A stretch of 64,000 nucleotides of DNA, from positions 1,488,001 to 1,552,000 of the forward strand of contig NZ_VUOE01000001.1 in the NCBI RefSeq assembly GCF_008386635.1. Reading direction: 5' to 3'. The position numbers were made by a program, and so were the translations under genes. The notes beneath the pieces were generated by a model. The model saw only the letters and a program-made list of their open reading frames with translations. It ran no database searches and had not been told where the DNA came from. Position 1 is the stretch's first letter. Each line of letters opens with the position of its first letter. The stretch is from Maribacter flavus. GTDB taxonomy: Bacteria; Bacteroidota; Bacteroidia; Flavobacteriales; Flavobacteriaceae. Shown piece by piece: positions 53,543 through 62,309 of the stretch.

Positions 53543-53917
53543 TTAAATCTTGATCGGTTCTTTATTACTTAGGTTGATATCCTCCAACATGGTGTCCGTA
53601 AACTTATAATGTCCACGGGTAGTAATGATTCTAAATCGGTTGGACTTCATCCTGCTCAAGGTATCCAGGAACAACCATTTGGTTTTTAACAGACGGGGCT
53701 TTTCGGATTTTAGGCTGATATCGAAAAAGTACTTTCGCCCGTTTTTAACGGCAACGATGTCCGGGGTAATTTTTTCGTCGGCTCCCTTTCTACTGTAGGA
53801 TTTAGGTTTTTCGTAGCCTTCCAGATCTGCCTTGATATTCTCGAAGCCCGTAGCTTCCAAATGATGTATCGATTTTTCTAAAAATTCCGTGTTTTCTGAC
53901 TTGTCTAATTTTATCAT
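53543..53917 (-). CDS. Conserved hypothetical protein with PD-(D/E)XK-like core
   Basis: This 124-residue protein has a helix (TEFLEKSIHHLEATGFENIKA), then TPDIVAVKNGRKYFFDISLKSEK and WLFLDTLSRMKSNRFRIITTRG. The PD (52-53) followed by FFDISLK resembles the nuclease core PD...(D/E)-x-K, but the position expected to be Lys is Ser68, with Lys at 70. It may be an inactive or variant nuclease fold. From memory, similar short proteins are common across Flavobacteriaceae, so it may be a core gene rather than part of the neighbouring restriction system. Confidence 0.6.
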   Translation of the reverse strand: MIKLDKSENTEFLEKSIHHLEATGFENIKADLEGYEKPKSYSRKGADEKITPDIVAVKNGRKYFFDISLKSEKPRLLKTKWLFLDTLSRMKSNRFRIITTRGHYKFTDTMLEDINLSNKEPIKI

Positions 53918-53986
53918 ACCCTATAAAATAACAAAAAACAGGAGAAATCCAAGAATTAAACCCTGATTAACAGGTTTTTAACTTAA

Positions 53987-54595
53987 TCACACCAATACTT
54001 TGGCAATTCTATTGGTTACTAGGAAATCCAATTTTAAGACCAGATTGAAGGGTTGCTCCGCCTTGTTGTTTTTGGAATGGTACAAATAACCGGCCGTTCT
54101 TGGGTCTAATTCCTGTATCTCCATCTTTCCATGAGGGACCATACCCTTTTGATAATAATCCAACAATGAATTTCTTGTCACACCCATTGCCTCCAAAAAG
54201 GACACCAATTTGCTCCGGTTTACTAAAGTGACCTTGCACGAAGTGTACTTGTTGGCCTCGTCTTCATAGATGGCGGTTACCAAAGCATAGAAATCGGTTT
54301 TTTTGGCCGAATCAAAAAGCCACCCCTCCTTAAGCACACCTTTTTTAAGGTAATGGAGTTCAAAGGCAAAAGTGGGCAGGTCCTCGTTGATATAATCCAA
54401 TTGGGCCTTTTCATCTACCAGAAAAGCCTCTTGGGTTGTTCTATGTTTAAAGATTACATCAACGCCCCGAAGTTGTTCCTGTAGGCTTTGGACCCGTTCA
54501 AAATCGTAGTGCCTCAACCCTTTTGAATAATAGGTGTCCAGCAATTCCGAGAGTCTTTTTTCCTTTCCAAGGTCCGATGTAAAAGTACTCTTCAA
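53987..54595 (-). CDS. Probable type II restriction endonuclease
   Basis: The 202-residue protein lies 9 bp downstream of a DNA cytosine methyltransferase gene on the same strand. It contains a plausible PD-(D/E)XK site: Asp46 in LRGVDVIF, followed by FLVDEKAQL with Asp61-x-Lys63. A helix with several Glu/Arg residues precedes it. Its size fits a type IIP enzyme. The target sequence cannot be read from the protein. Its function as a nuclease is inferred from position plus this motif. Confidence 0.7.
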   Translation of the reverse strand: MKSTFTSDLGKEKRLSELLDTYYSKGLRHYDFERVQSLQEQLRGVDVIFKHRTTQEAFLVDEKAQLDYINEDLPTFAFELHYLKKGVLKEGWLFDSAKKTDFYALVTAIYEDEANKYTSCKVTLVNRSKLVSFLEAMGVTRNSLLDYYQKGMVPHGKMEIQELDPRTAGYLYHSKNNKAEQPFNLVLKLDFLVTNRIAKVLV

Positions 54596-54604
54596 AACAG
54601 GGAA

Positions 54605-55831
54605 TTACGGATTGATTTTTTTGAAAAGGACTTCTCCTATTTTTGAGATGATACCAACTACCAAGGCGTTCCCCATAAAGAAGGCCCTTTTGGTATCGCT
54701 AATACCCTTCAATTGGGTATGATCGTCCGGGAACATGTTCAAGCGTTCCAATTCCATGGGCGTCAAACGGCGCAGGCCTTTGGAGGTTTGAACCACATGT
54801 TTAAATCGCGACGGACTTTTTCCGCCCTCCCCGGTAATGATCGTTCTCGAGGCATTGTCCAAGGCATCGGGGAACACCATGGCACCCTCACTATAATTGT
54901 AATTGAATCCGTTTTTAGCGGTGCGCACCTCCTTTTTAGCCCCTTTTAAATACTCCCATTTTGCCACATCTTGTTCATCAATGAAATATTCCCTTGGAAC
55001 AGCGTCTTTTTGAAGCACATCCCCAAGGACCATTTTTACATCATCATAATCGGCCTTGGTCTTTAAGGTGGTGACTTTTCCTTCCACAAAGACCCCTGTA
55101 TTTTCAAAAGGCGACAGTTTTTGGCCCTTGTTAAAGTTTTCGGACAGCGAGACCAAATCACCTTCAATCAAAAACTCTTGGGACTTGGCCGAGTCCACGT
55201 GGGCGGGAAAGGCATCGGCCAAAACACCTTCCTGAAGCATCCATGTTTCGGCACCCGATTTTTTCAGTTTTTTATACATCTCCGTGCTTTTGTGATAGCC
55301 CAGAAAAAAAATACGCCTACGCCGCTGGGGCATCCCATAATCCGCCGCATTGATAACACGCCATTCCACGGCATAGTCCAGTTCTTCCAAACTCTTGAGC
55401 ATGATGGCAAAATCCCGACCTCGTTGGTTGGAAGGAGATTTTAGCAAGCGGTCCACATTTTCTAAAAAAAGGTATTTGGGCGGGCGTTTTTTTTCGGATA
55501 AAATCCTGTGGATGCTCCACCATAACACCCCTTTTTTTCCGATCAATCCCTTGGAATTTTGTAGGGTAGTGGCCACCGAATAGTCTTGGCAAGGGAACCC
55601 CCCTACTAACACATCGGCATCCCGAATGGCATCCGTTGGCACTTCGGAAATATCCGAATTCACATGGTTTTCAGACCCAAATCTAGCTTCGTACACCAAG
55701 GAGGCATGCTGGGTCTTGGTGCTGGGTTCCCACTGATTGCTCCAAACCACTTCAAAATTTCCGGTTTGCTCCAATCCCAGACGAAATCCACCTACTCCGG
55801 CAAAAAGTTCTATTACACGTAATTTGTTCAC
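54605..55831 (-). CDS. DNA (cytosine-5)-methyltransferase
   Basis: This 408-residue C5-methyltransferase methylates cytosine in a specific DNA site, protecting host DNA from its cognate nuclease. Motif I FAGVGGFRLGLEQ (10-22), motif IV VGGFPCQDYS with catalytic Cys81, motif VI FLENVDRLL, motif VIII QRRRRIFFLGY, a variable target-recognition region of about 150 residues, and motifs IX-X (RRLTPMELERLNMFPD, GNALVVGIISKIG) are present. The GTG at 55831 is preferred because MNKLRVIELFAG is the usual N-terminus; in-frame TTG extension to 55912 is unlikely. It heads the restriction-modification operon. Confidence 0.92.
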   Translation of the reverse strand: MNKLRVIELFAGVGGFRLGLEQTGNFEVVWSNQWEPSTKTQHASLVYEARFGSENHVNSDISEVPTDAIRDADVLVGGFPCQDYSVATTLQNSKGLIGKKGVLWWSIHRILSEKKRPPKYLFLENVDRLLKSPSNQRGRDFAIMLKSLEELDYAVEWRVINAADYGMPQRRRRIFFLGYHKSTEMYKKLKKSGAETWMLQEGVLADAFPAHVDSAKSQEFLIEGDLVSLSENFNKGQKLSPFENTGVFVEGKVTTLKTKADYDDVKMVLGDVLQKDAVPREYFIDEQDVAKWEYLKGAKKEVRTAKNGFNYNYSEGAMVFPDALDNASRTIITGEGGKSPSRFKHVVQTSKGLRRLTPMELERLNMFPDDHTQLKGISDTKRAFFMGNALVVGIISKIGEVLFKKINP

Positions 55832-55974
55832 ACCGTTACTTTTAACCCAACGTTTAAATTTAAAAATCCTCTTTTGGGTTTTCTTTCGGGCTAATGTAAC
55901 CAAATTATACAATGAGATTCAAATACCAATTCAAGTAAAAAAGATGGGATTCTTTACTTTTACAAAAAAACCAC

Positions 55975-57159
55975 ATGCAATATTTCTCTAAAAGTCTGAT
56001 ACTTCTTTTTGCCCTGGTCCTTGGATGCAATAGAAAAACGGTTGTAGACGACAATCTTCAGGGATACATTGAAGCAATACAAAAGGAACATGCACCCGAT
56101 AAAAGGGTTGCGTTGTTCAATATTGAAGGCAAGCATTCTGAGGATGGTTGGACCCTTGTTGGTGAAAGCAACGTTCCCGATGCTGTTAGTGCCCTCAAAG
56201 AGAAATTGAACGAAGCTGGTGTGGTATATACCGATAGCATTAAAATCCTACCGGACCCTAGTTTGGAAGGCAAACACGTTGCCTTGGTGACAAATTCCGT
56301 CGCCAACTTGCGAAGCGAGCCCAAACACTCCGCCGAACTTTCCACACAGGCCACTTTGGGAACCCCGGTAAAGGTCTGGAAAAAGGAGGGAGGGTGGTAC
56401 TATATTCAAACCCCTGATAAATACCTGGCCTGGGTAAATTCCGGCGAAATCTCGGTAATGACCGATGCCGAATTGGAGGCTTGGACAAACCTGAAAAAGA
56501 TTATTTTTACGTATACCTACGGGCATGTTTTTTCGGGCATCGATGCCCAAACACGGGTATCCGATCTGGTCGCGGGCAGCATTTTGGAAACAACCGGGGA
56601 AGGTGTGGATTTTTATAGGGTTCGTTTCCCCGATGGCCGGGAAGGTTTCGTAAAGAAGGAAGAGGCATCATTGTATGATACTTGGTTGGGCACTCTGGAC
56701 CGAAGCCAGGAATCCCTTGTGGCGACTTCCAAAACCCTCATGGGCGTACCCTATCTTTGGGGAGGCACATCTACCAAGGGCATGGATTGCAGCGGCTTTA
56801 CCAAAACCATCTATTTTTTAAACGGGATGATTATCCCAAGGGATGCCTCTCAGCAAGTAAATGCGGGGATTCCTATTGATTCTACAAAAAGCTTTGACCA
56901 GCTTCAAAAAGGGGATTTGTTGTTTTTTGGACGGAAAGCAACGGATTCCACCGCCGAAAAAGTGGTACATGTAGGTATGTGGATCGGCAATAATGAATTT
57001 ATCCATGCTTCGGACAGAATCCGGATCAGCAGTATGGACAGGGACGCCGAAAACTATGACGAATACAATTTAAACAGGTATCTACGAACGAAACGTGTTT
57101 TTAAGGAACAGGACGCCCTATTGATAGATTTGGCCCAAACGCCCGTGTTCAAGGATTGA
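55975..57159 (+). CDS. SH3-containing NlpC/P60 (C40) peptidase, lipoprotein
   Basis: The 394-residue product has lipobox LVLGCNRK (Cys near 19). One bacterial SH3 domain (VTNSVANLRSEPKHSAELSTQATLGTPVKVWKKEGGWYYIQT) is followed by a second SH3-like part (ETTGEGVDFYRVRFPDGREGFV). The NlpC/P60 domain shows PYLWGGTSTKGMDCSGFTKT (catalytic Cys), VVHVGMWIG (His) and EFIHASD (His). It should hydrolyse peptide bonds in the peptidoglycan stem, anchored in the envelope. Start ATG 55975. Confidence 0.92.
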   Translation: MQYFSKSLILLFALVLGCNRKTVVDDNLQGYIEAIQKEHAPDKRVALFNIEGKHSEDGWTLVGESNVPDAVSALKEKLNEAGVVYTDSIKILPDPSLEGKHVALVTNSVANLRSEPKHSAELSTQATLGTPVKVWKKEGGWYYIQTPDKYLAWVNSGEISVMTDAELEAWTNLKKIIFTYTYGHVFSGIDAQTRVSDLVAGSILETTGEGVDFYRVRFPDGREGFVKKEEASLYDTWLGTLDRSQESLVATSKTLMGVPYLWGGTSTKGMDCSGFTKTIYFLNGMIIPRDASQQVNAGIPIDSTKSFDQLQKGDLLFFGRKATDSTAEKVVHVGMWIGNNEFIHASDRIRISSMDRDAENYDEYNLNRYLRTKRVFKEQDALLIDLAQTPVFKD

Positions 57160-57317
57160 AATTTAAAAGTATCGATTTGATTTTTTGACCCAAAAGACAT
57201 GATTTTCAAATAGGCCCTTGGTTTTTGTATATTTATTGGTATCGCCAAAGAGCATAATTTCCTAGGTCTTATTCCAGATTGTTTGGTAAACCGATAACCA
57301 TTGAAAACCTTCCGCCG

Positions 57318-58859
57318 ATGAACCATTTACATATAACACCCAAAAGGTATTTTCCCTTTCTGACCGCAATCTTGTTTTTTACGCTTTTTTGGGGATATTC
57401 CCAAAAACCTCAAGAGGCCAAACCGCCCAATATTGTCTTTATGATTGCCGATGATTGGTCCTATCCCCATGCTGGGGCTTATGGGGATGCCGTGGTGCGT
57501 ACCCCCACCTTTGATGGTTTGGCAAAAAACGGGGCCGTTTTTGAAAATGCCTATTGCGCCGCACCTTCCTGCTCCCCATCGCGGGCAAGCATTTTGTTGG
57601 GAAAATATCCGCACCAACTGGAAAGTGCCGGAAATCTCTGGTCGGTGATACCGTCCAAGTTCACCAACTGGATGCGTTTGTTGGAAGATTATGGGTATCA
57701 TACTGGGAAAAGCAGAAAAGGGTGGGGCCCGGGTGATTTTGAAGCAGGAGGCTATACCCATAACCCTGCGGGCAAGGATTATGATAATTTCAAGGCTTTT
57801 TTGGAAGCTAGAGAGAATAATCGGCCCTTTGCCTATTGGTTCGGGAGCCAAGACCCGCACCGGGACTATGAAACCAATGCAGGGGCAAAAACAGGGATGG
57901 ACGTAAACAGGGTGTCCGTCCCTGAATTTTTACCGGATGTTTCCTGCGTACGGAACGATATTTTGGACTATTACTATGAAGTGGAGCGCTTTGATAGGGA
58001 GTGCGGCAATATAATCGCCAAACTTCAACGAGAGGGGCTGCTGGAAAACACACTTATTGTCATGACCAGCGATAACGGCATGCCGTTTCCCAGGGCCAAG
58101 GCCAACCTGTACGATTATGGCACCCGTATGCCTTTGGCCATGTACTGGAAAGGGCACATAGAGGGAGGTTTGCGTATTATGGAGTTTGTCAACTTCGTAG
58201 ATTTTGCGCCTACCTTTGTAGAGGCCGCAGGGTTGCCACGGCAAGCCGAATTTAGCGGGAATTCACTGTTGCCGCTATTTGATACGGAAGCTGCGAAGGC
58301 TGGCCGAGACATTGTTTTCTTGGAACGGGAGCGCCATGCCAATGTGCGCAAAGGCAATCTAAGTTATCCGTCGAGAGCCGTGCGCACCCATGAATATCTA
58401 TATATTCGGAATTTTGAACCGGACCGATGGCCGGCCGGGGACCCAACGGTGCATCAATCCGTAGGGCAGTATGGCGACGTGGACAATTCCATCACCAAAT
58501 ATCTGATCATGCAAGGCAAAGGGAACTCAGAAAAGGAAGCTTATTATGAATTGGCTTTTGGGAAACGACCCGAAGAAGAGCTCTACATTCTTGAAAACGA
58601 CCCTTACAATCTAAGGAACGAAGCCAATAACCCAAAGTATGCCTCGGTACTGAACCTCCTGCGAAAACATTTGACAGGATGGATGGAAAACACGGGAGAC
58701 CTACGCGCCAAGGAACTAAGGACCAATTATTGGGACGAGGTCCTCTATACCCCAACCTATCAAATGGAAAACAAGGACATATCCGCAGAAATCCAAGCGT
58801 ACAAACAACTCGTTCGAGACGGTGGTGGTTTTAAGGAGGTCCAATGCCTTGACCCATAA
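57318..58859 (+). CDS. Type I sulfatase (formylglycine-dependent)
   Basis: The 513-residue product has a signal peptide (MNHLHITPKRYFPFLTAILF ... WGYSQ). Metal-binding Asp45 and Asp46 sit in IADDWSYPHAGAYGD. The formylglycine signature CSPSR starts at Cys85, so an anaerobic- or FGE-type maturase elsewhere in the genome is needed. GSQDPHRDYET and VMTSDNGMPFPRAKANLYDYGTRMPL are typical of the heparan N-sulfatase-like subgroup. The substrate is probably a sulfated polysaccharide or sugar, but no carbohydrate-active cluster surrounds it. An in-frame ATG at 57279 precedes the signal peptide and was not used. Confidence 0.9.
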   Translation: MNHLHITPKRYFPFLTAILFFTLFWGYSQKPQEAKPPNIVFMIADDWSYPHAGAYGDAVVRTPTFDGLAKNGAVFENAYCAAPSCSPSRASILLGKYPHQLESAGNLWSVIPSKFTNWMRLLEDYGYHTGKSRKGWGPGDFEAGGYTHNPAGKDYDNFKAFLEARENNRPFAYWFGSQDPHRDYETNAGAKTGMDVNRVSVPEFLPDVSCVRNDILDYYYEVERFDRECGNIIAKLQREGLLENTLIVMTSDNGMPFPRAKANLYDYGTRMPLAMYWKGHIEGGLRIMEFVNFVDFAPTFVEAAGLPRQAEFSGNSLLPLFDTEAAKAGRDIVFLERERHANVRKGNLSYPSRAVRTHEYLYIRNFEPDRWPAGDPTVHQSVGQYGDVDNSITKYLIMQGKGNSEKEAYYELAFGKRPEEELYILENDPYNLRNEANNPKYASVLNLLRKHLTGWMENTGDLRAKELRTNYWDEVLYTPTYQMENKDISAEIQAYKQLVRDGGGFKEVQCLDP

Positions 58860-59021
58860 AAAAGGAGGCGCCAGCAACACAAGGATATATTTGAGGCTAC
58901 ACAGCGTATTTCATGAAATGACGCTGAATTAACGTTGCCCAGCCAACTTCTTGAGATTGTTTGCTATTTTGAACATTCTCTTGTGCGAGGTTCTTTCACC
59001 TATTTTCCATAACCACCCGTA

Positions 59022-60542
59022 TCAGCGACCAAAAACATGGTCTAAATGGGCCTTATCCGGTTTGCGATTTTTGGTCATAAGACTTACAACCACATAGGTA
59101 AGCATCGACAACAGAAAAGCAGGTATTATTTCGTGTACGTCCTTTAAGGACTCATAATTGAACCTAAAGACAAAACGCCAAACAATATTCGTTAACATTC
59201 CCACGACCATAGAGCTTAAAGCGCCCATATCCGTGCCCCATTTTAAATAGAGTCCCCCAAAAATGGCCGGAAAAAAGCTTGCCGCAAATACGGCGCCAGC
59301 AAAGGCGGTTAGCTCCACAATACCTGCAATAGGGTAGAGCGTCAACAAGAAAACGAACATACAGTAAATCGCCATGAACCATTTGGTCCTGGGAATTATC
59401 TTGGATTCTTGCATCGGCTTGGCCACATGCCAAATGTCCTTGACGAAAGCGGTTCCTATGATGATGATGACTGAAGCCAAGGAGGACATTCCCGCGGCAA
59501 AAAGACCTGCCACACAAATACCACTTACCAGTTTATTATCGAACTTATCCAACATAAACCCGATAACCTCATCCGTATGGTTTATGAGATAATTGGCCTC
59601 TTCCGGGGTTGCCATACCGTGTACCAAAGCGCCCAGACCCATGACACACACCAAGGATATTCCTAAGAAAACGGGCGTCCATATCATGGCGAACCGCATG
59701 CTTTTGGTATTGTTGACCGAGTAAAAACGGATGAGGTTTTTGGGTTCCGAAATCTGTTTCATACCCACGGAGAGCCCAATCCCCAGGATATACAGAAACG
59801 AAACCAATTCACCAAAGGTTACCAATCCGGAATTTATAGGGGTGCCCGCTTTGGACAAGTGGTCCGTGTTCGATACCACCTCGAAAAGATTGTCCACGCC
59901 ACCCACATACATAAACGGAATGGCCAACATCAAAATGGCCACCCCGAACATGATGATGCCCTGTATGGCATCGGTCCAAAGCACGCTGTACATGCCGCCC
60001 CAAATGGTATAGGCGCAGGTTACGGCAATAATGGCAAAAGATCCATATGCATACGGAATATCCAACACGGACGTAAGCACGTGGGCGCATCCTTTGGCGA
60101 TGCCTACCATGTACCAAAGTGTTGCAAAGAGGATGATTACGGCGGAAAGCACTCTTATGGTTTGTGTCAAGGAACTCTTATACCGCAGATGAAAATAATC
60201 TGGGATGGTGAACGACTTTAAGCGTGCGGTCTGGAACCGCATTTTGGGCCCCAGTAATTGCCAGGAGACGACACAAAAAAAGGTCCAAATAAAACCCATC
60301 CAAGCCCAGGAAAGCCCCAGTTCAAAGGATTTTCCAGCCTGGCCAATATAGGTGTTCGTACTGGCCGATGTGGAAAAAAAGGCCAAGGAAATCACCCATC
60401 CCGGGATTTCCCTTTTGGCCACATAAAAACCTTCAACACCTTCCGACGCCTTCTTTTTAAAATACCAGCCAATGTATAGACAACCTCCCACATAAAGGGC
60501 CGTTAAAATAAGGGTTACGTAGTGCTCGTAGAAGTAGTCCAT
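59022..60542 (-). CDS. Sodium:solute symporter family transporter
   Basis: The 506-residue product has about 13 transmembrane helices and the SSS pattern: EGFYVAKREIPGWVISLAFFSTSASTNTYIGQAG, AYTIWGGMYSVLWTDAIQGIIMFG, and LASVIIIIGTAFVKDIWH. It should couple substrate uptake to sodium. The ATG overlaps the stop of the 39-aa gene by one base (TGATG). An AMP-forming ligase lies directly upstream, so the imported compound may be an organic acid activated with CoA. Confidence 0.92.
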   Translation of the reverse strand: MDYFYEHYVTLILTALYVGGCLYIGWYFKKKASEGVEGFYVAKREIPGWVISLAFFSTSASTNTYIGQAGKSFELGLSWAWMGFIWTFFCVVSWQLLGPKMRFQTARLKSFTIPDYFHLRYKSSLTQTIRVLSAVIILFATLWYMVGIAKGCAHVLTSVLDIPYAYGSFAIIAVTCAYTIWGGMYSVLWTDAIQGIIMFGVAILMLAIPFMYVGGVDNLFEVVSNTDHLSKAGTPINSGLVTFGELVSFLYILGIGLSVGMKQISEPKNLIRFYSVNNTKSMRFAMIWTPVFLGISLVCVMGLGALVHGMATPEEANYLINHTDEVIGFMLDKFDNKLVSGICVAGLFAAGMSSLASVIIIIGTAFVKDIWHVAKPMQESKIIPRTKWFMAIYCMFVFLLTLYPIAGIVELTAFAGAVFAASFFPAIFGGLYLKWGTDMGALSSMVVGMLTNIVWRFVFRFNYESLKDVHEIIPAFLLSMLTYVVVSLMTKNRKPDKAHLDHVFGR

Positions 60543-60661
60543 CAGTGCTCCGGATTATGGTCGTTTTCCTCTACGTGAATATCCCTTTTAAGTACCAACG
60601 CTGCGTTGATGATGACTAGAATCAAGATTCCCACATAGGGAATCCAGGTTAAAAAATCCAT
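60542..60661 (-). CDS. 39-residue single-pass membrane protein coupled to the symporter
   Basis: The reading frame MDFLTWIPYVGILILVII... has one transmembrane helix at about residues 7-24 and a polar tail with Lys-Arg then acidic and His residues (ending DHNPEH). Its TGA stop overlaps the symporter ATG as TGATG, and it starts 16 bp after the ligase stop. Small accessory proteins of symporters are known in other bacteria with the same arrangement, so it is probably a subunit or stabiliser of the transporter. The role is inference; the frame itself is clear. Confidence 0.75.
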   Translation of the reverse strand: MDFLTWIPYVGILILVIINAALVLKRDIHVEENDHNPEH

Positions 60662-60677
60662 GGTTTGGTTATTTGGT

Positions 60678-62156
60678 TTAAAACAATTTTTTTACCTCAT
60701 TTTTGGTGACCTTGCCCAAGACGTTTCTTGGCAGCTCCCGTTGTATTATGTATTTCCTCGGAATTTTATATCCGGGCATTTGGGTCTTTAGCCAAGTATT
60801 CAATGCTTCCGTATTTATGCCTTCGCCCGATGGAACCAGGCACGCGGCAATGACCTCGCCCCATTCTTCATCGGGCAGGCCAACTACGGCACAATCGGCA
60901 ATATGTTCATGTTTTCTAAGGACATCCTCAATTTCCAAGGCCGATATTTTATATCCACCGGACTTGATAATGTCCACACTGTCCCTGCCCAAGATCTTGT
61001 AAAGTCCGTCGTTCAGCATACCGATATCGCCCGTAATGAACCAACCGTCTTTGGTAAAGGCTTTTGCCGTTGCATCGGGTTTTTGCCAATATTCCTTGAA
61101 CACACTGGGCCCCTTAATCTGGAATTCTCCCGGTTCGTTGGCCCCAACAGGATTGTTCTCTTGGTCTACCAGGCGCATTTCTACCGTTGGCAAGGGCAAA
61201 CCAACATGGCCAGGCCTACGTTCCCCGCGATAGGAATTGGAAAGGCCCATGCCAATCTCCGTCATTCCATAACGTTCCAATAGGGTTTGCCCCGAAATGG
61301 CGCGCCATTTTTCAAGAACGGGAACAGGTAAGGCCGCAGAACCGGAAACCATCAATCGTAGTTTGGAAGCCGCTTCGGACATTTTTTTCTTTTCCTCGTC
61401 GCTCGCATTATCCCAAAAGGCAATCAGTTTGTAATAAATGGTTGGGACGGCCATAAAAAGGGTGAGCCTTCCAGAGCAAATAATTTCCCAAACCTTTTCA
61501 TCGTTGAACTTTGGCAAAAACTCACAACACGCCCCGCTCCAAAGCGCACAGCTCATCACATTGATAATTCCATGGACATGATGTAAGGGTAGAATGTTCA
61601 AAATATAATCGTCTTTTTCCCATTCCCAGGCTTCTACCAAGGCCGTAATTTGGGCTTCAATATTGGAGTGCGTAGTAACTACGCCTTTAGGTTTGCTGGT
61701 AGTGCCGCTGGTGTATAAGATCATGGCCCTTCTGTCTGGGGAAAGATCGGGAAGGGCTGCTTTTTTAGGCACCAATACATCTTCCATGGGAACCACGGAA
61801 ATACCCAATATTGACTCCAAGGGCCTTAAAAAGTCCACATAATCCTTATGGGCAATGACAATTTCCGCTTGGGTATCCTCCAGCACATATTGAATGGAGG
61901 GCAAAGGATGTAATACGCATAGGGGTACCGCGATGCCGCCCGCTTTCCAAATTCCCCATTGAATGGCGGTATATTCAAAAGAAGGAGGCACCAAAAACGT
62001 GATCCGTGCCTCTTCAAGGTCTTTAGAACCGGACAATAAATTGGCGGCTACGGCTTCTGCCGATGCTATAAGTTCGTTATAGGTATATTCCGTTTTGTTT
62101 GAAACAAGGGCTTTTCTGGTGCTAAAAACCTTGGCGCGGTCAAATAGTTTTAACAT
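60678..62156 (-). CDS. Class I adenylate-forming acyl-CoA synthetase
   Basis: The 492-residue product has the AMP-binding signature ILYTSGTTSKPKGVVTTH. HHVHG, ERYGMTEIGMG, GWFITGDIG, GRDSVDIIKSGGYKISALEIE and the C-terminal catalytic Lys in NVLGKVTKNEV follow. It forms an acyl-AMP and then an acyl-CoA. The overall pattern is near malonyl-CoA synthetase or short/medium-chain ligases; the substrate is not fixed by these motifs. It heads the operon with the 39-aa protein and the symporter. Confidence 0.92.
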   Translation of the reverse strand: MLKLFDRAKVFSTRKALVSNKTEYTYNELIASAEAVAANLLSGSKDLEEARITFLVPPSFEYTAIQWGIWKAGGIAVPLCVLHPLPSIQYVLEDTQAEIVIAHKDYVDFLRPLESILGISVVPMEDVLVPKKAALPDLSPDRRAMILYTSGTTSKPKGVVTTHSNIEAQITALVEAWEWEKDDYILNILPLHHVHGIINVMSCALWSGACCEFLPKFNDEKVWEIICSGRLTLFMAVPTIYYKLIAFWDNASDEEKKKMSEAASKLRLMVSGSAALPVPVLEKWRAISGQTLLERYGMTEIGMGLSNSYRGERRPGHVGLPLPTVEMRLVDQENNPVGANEPGEFQIKGPSVFKEYWQKPDATAKAFTKDGWFITGDIGMLNDGLYKILGRDSVDIIKSGGYKISALEIEDVLRKHEHIADCAVVGLPDEEWGEVIAACLVPSGEGINTEALNTWLKTQMPGYKIPRKYIIQRELPRNVLGKVTKNEVKKLF

Positions 62157-62180
62157 TATGGGTCGGTTAGGTTGCTGTCG

Positions 62181-62309
62181 CTACGGGTTCAAGTCAAAGG
62201 CAATTATTTTATTCCCTATTTTGGTGCCCAGTTTCTCTCCGCCACAGGCGATGGCAATATACTGCTTTCCATTAAATTCGAAAAAATATTGAAATACCAC
62301 CCATTTTAA
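62181..62309 (-). pseudogene. C-terminal remnant of a PQQ-dependent dehydrogenase-like gene
   Basis: A minus-strand frame of about 42 codons reads ...FEFNGKQYIAIACGGEKLGT then KIGNKIIAFDLNP and a stop at 62181. That is the typical end of quinoprotein glucose/alcohol dehydrogenases (xNGKQYIVxAxGGxKxGTKxGxxxxAF). The frame is closed by a TAA just upstream and the rest of the gene, hundreds of codons, is absent. It is 24 bp upstream of the ligase ATG. Confidence 0.6.

Noticed and set aside
55832-55912. N-terminal extension of the cytosine methyltransferase from a TTG
   Set aside because: The added residues are basic and unlike the family, and the GTG at 55831 gives the normal short N-terminus before motif I.
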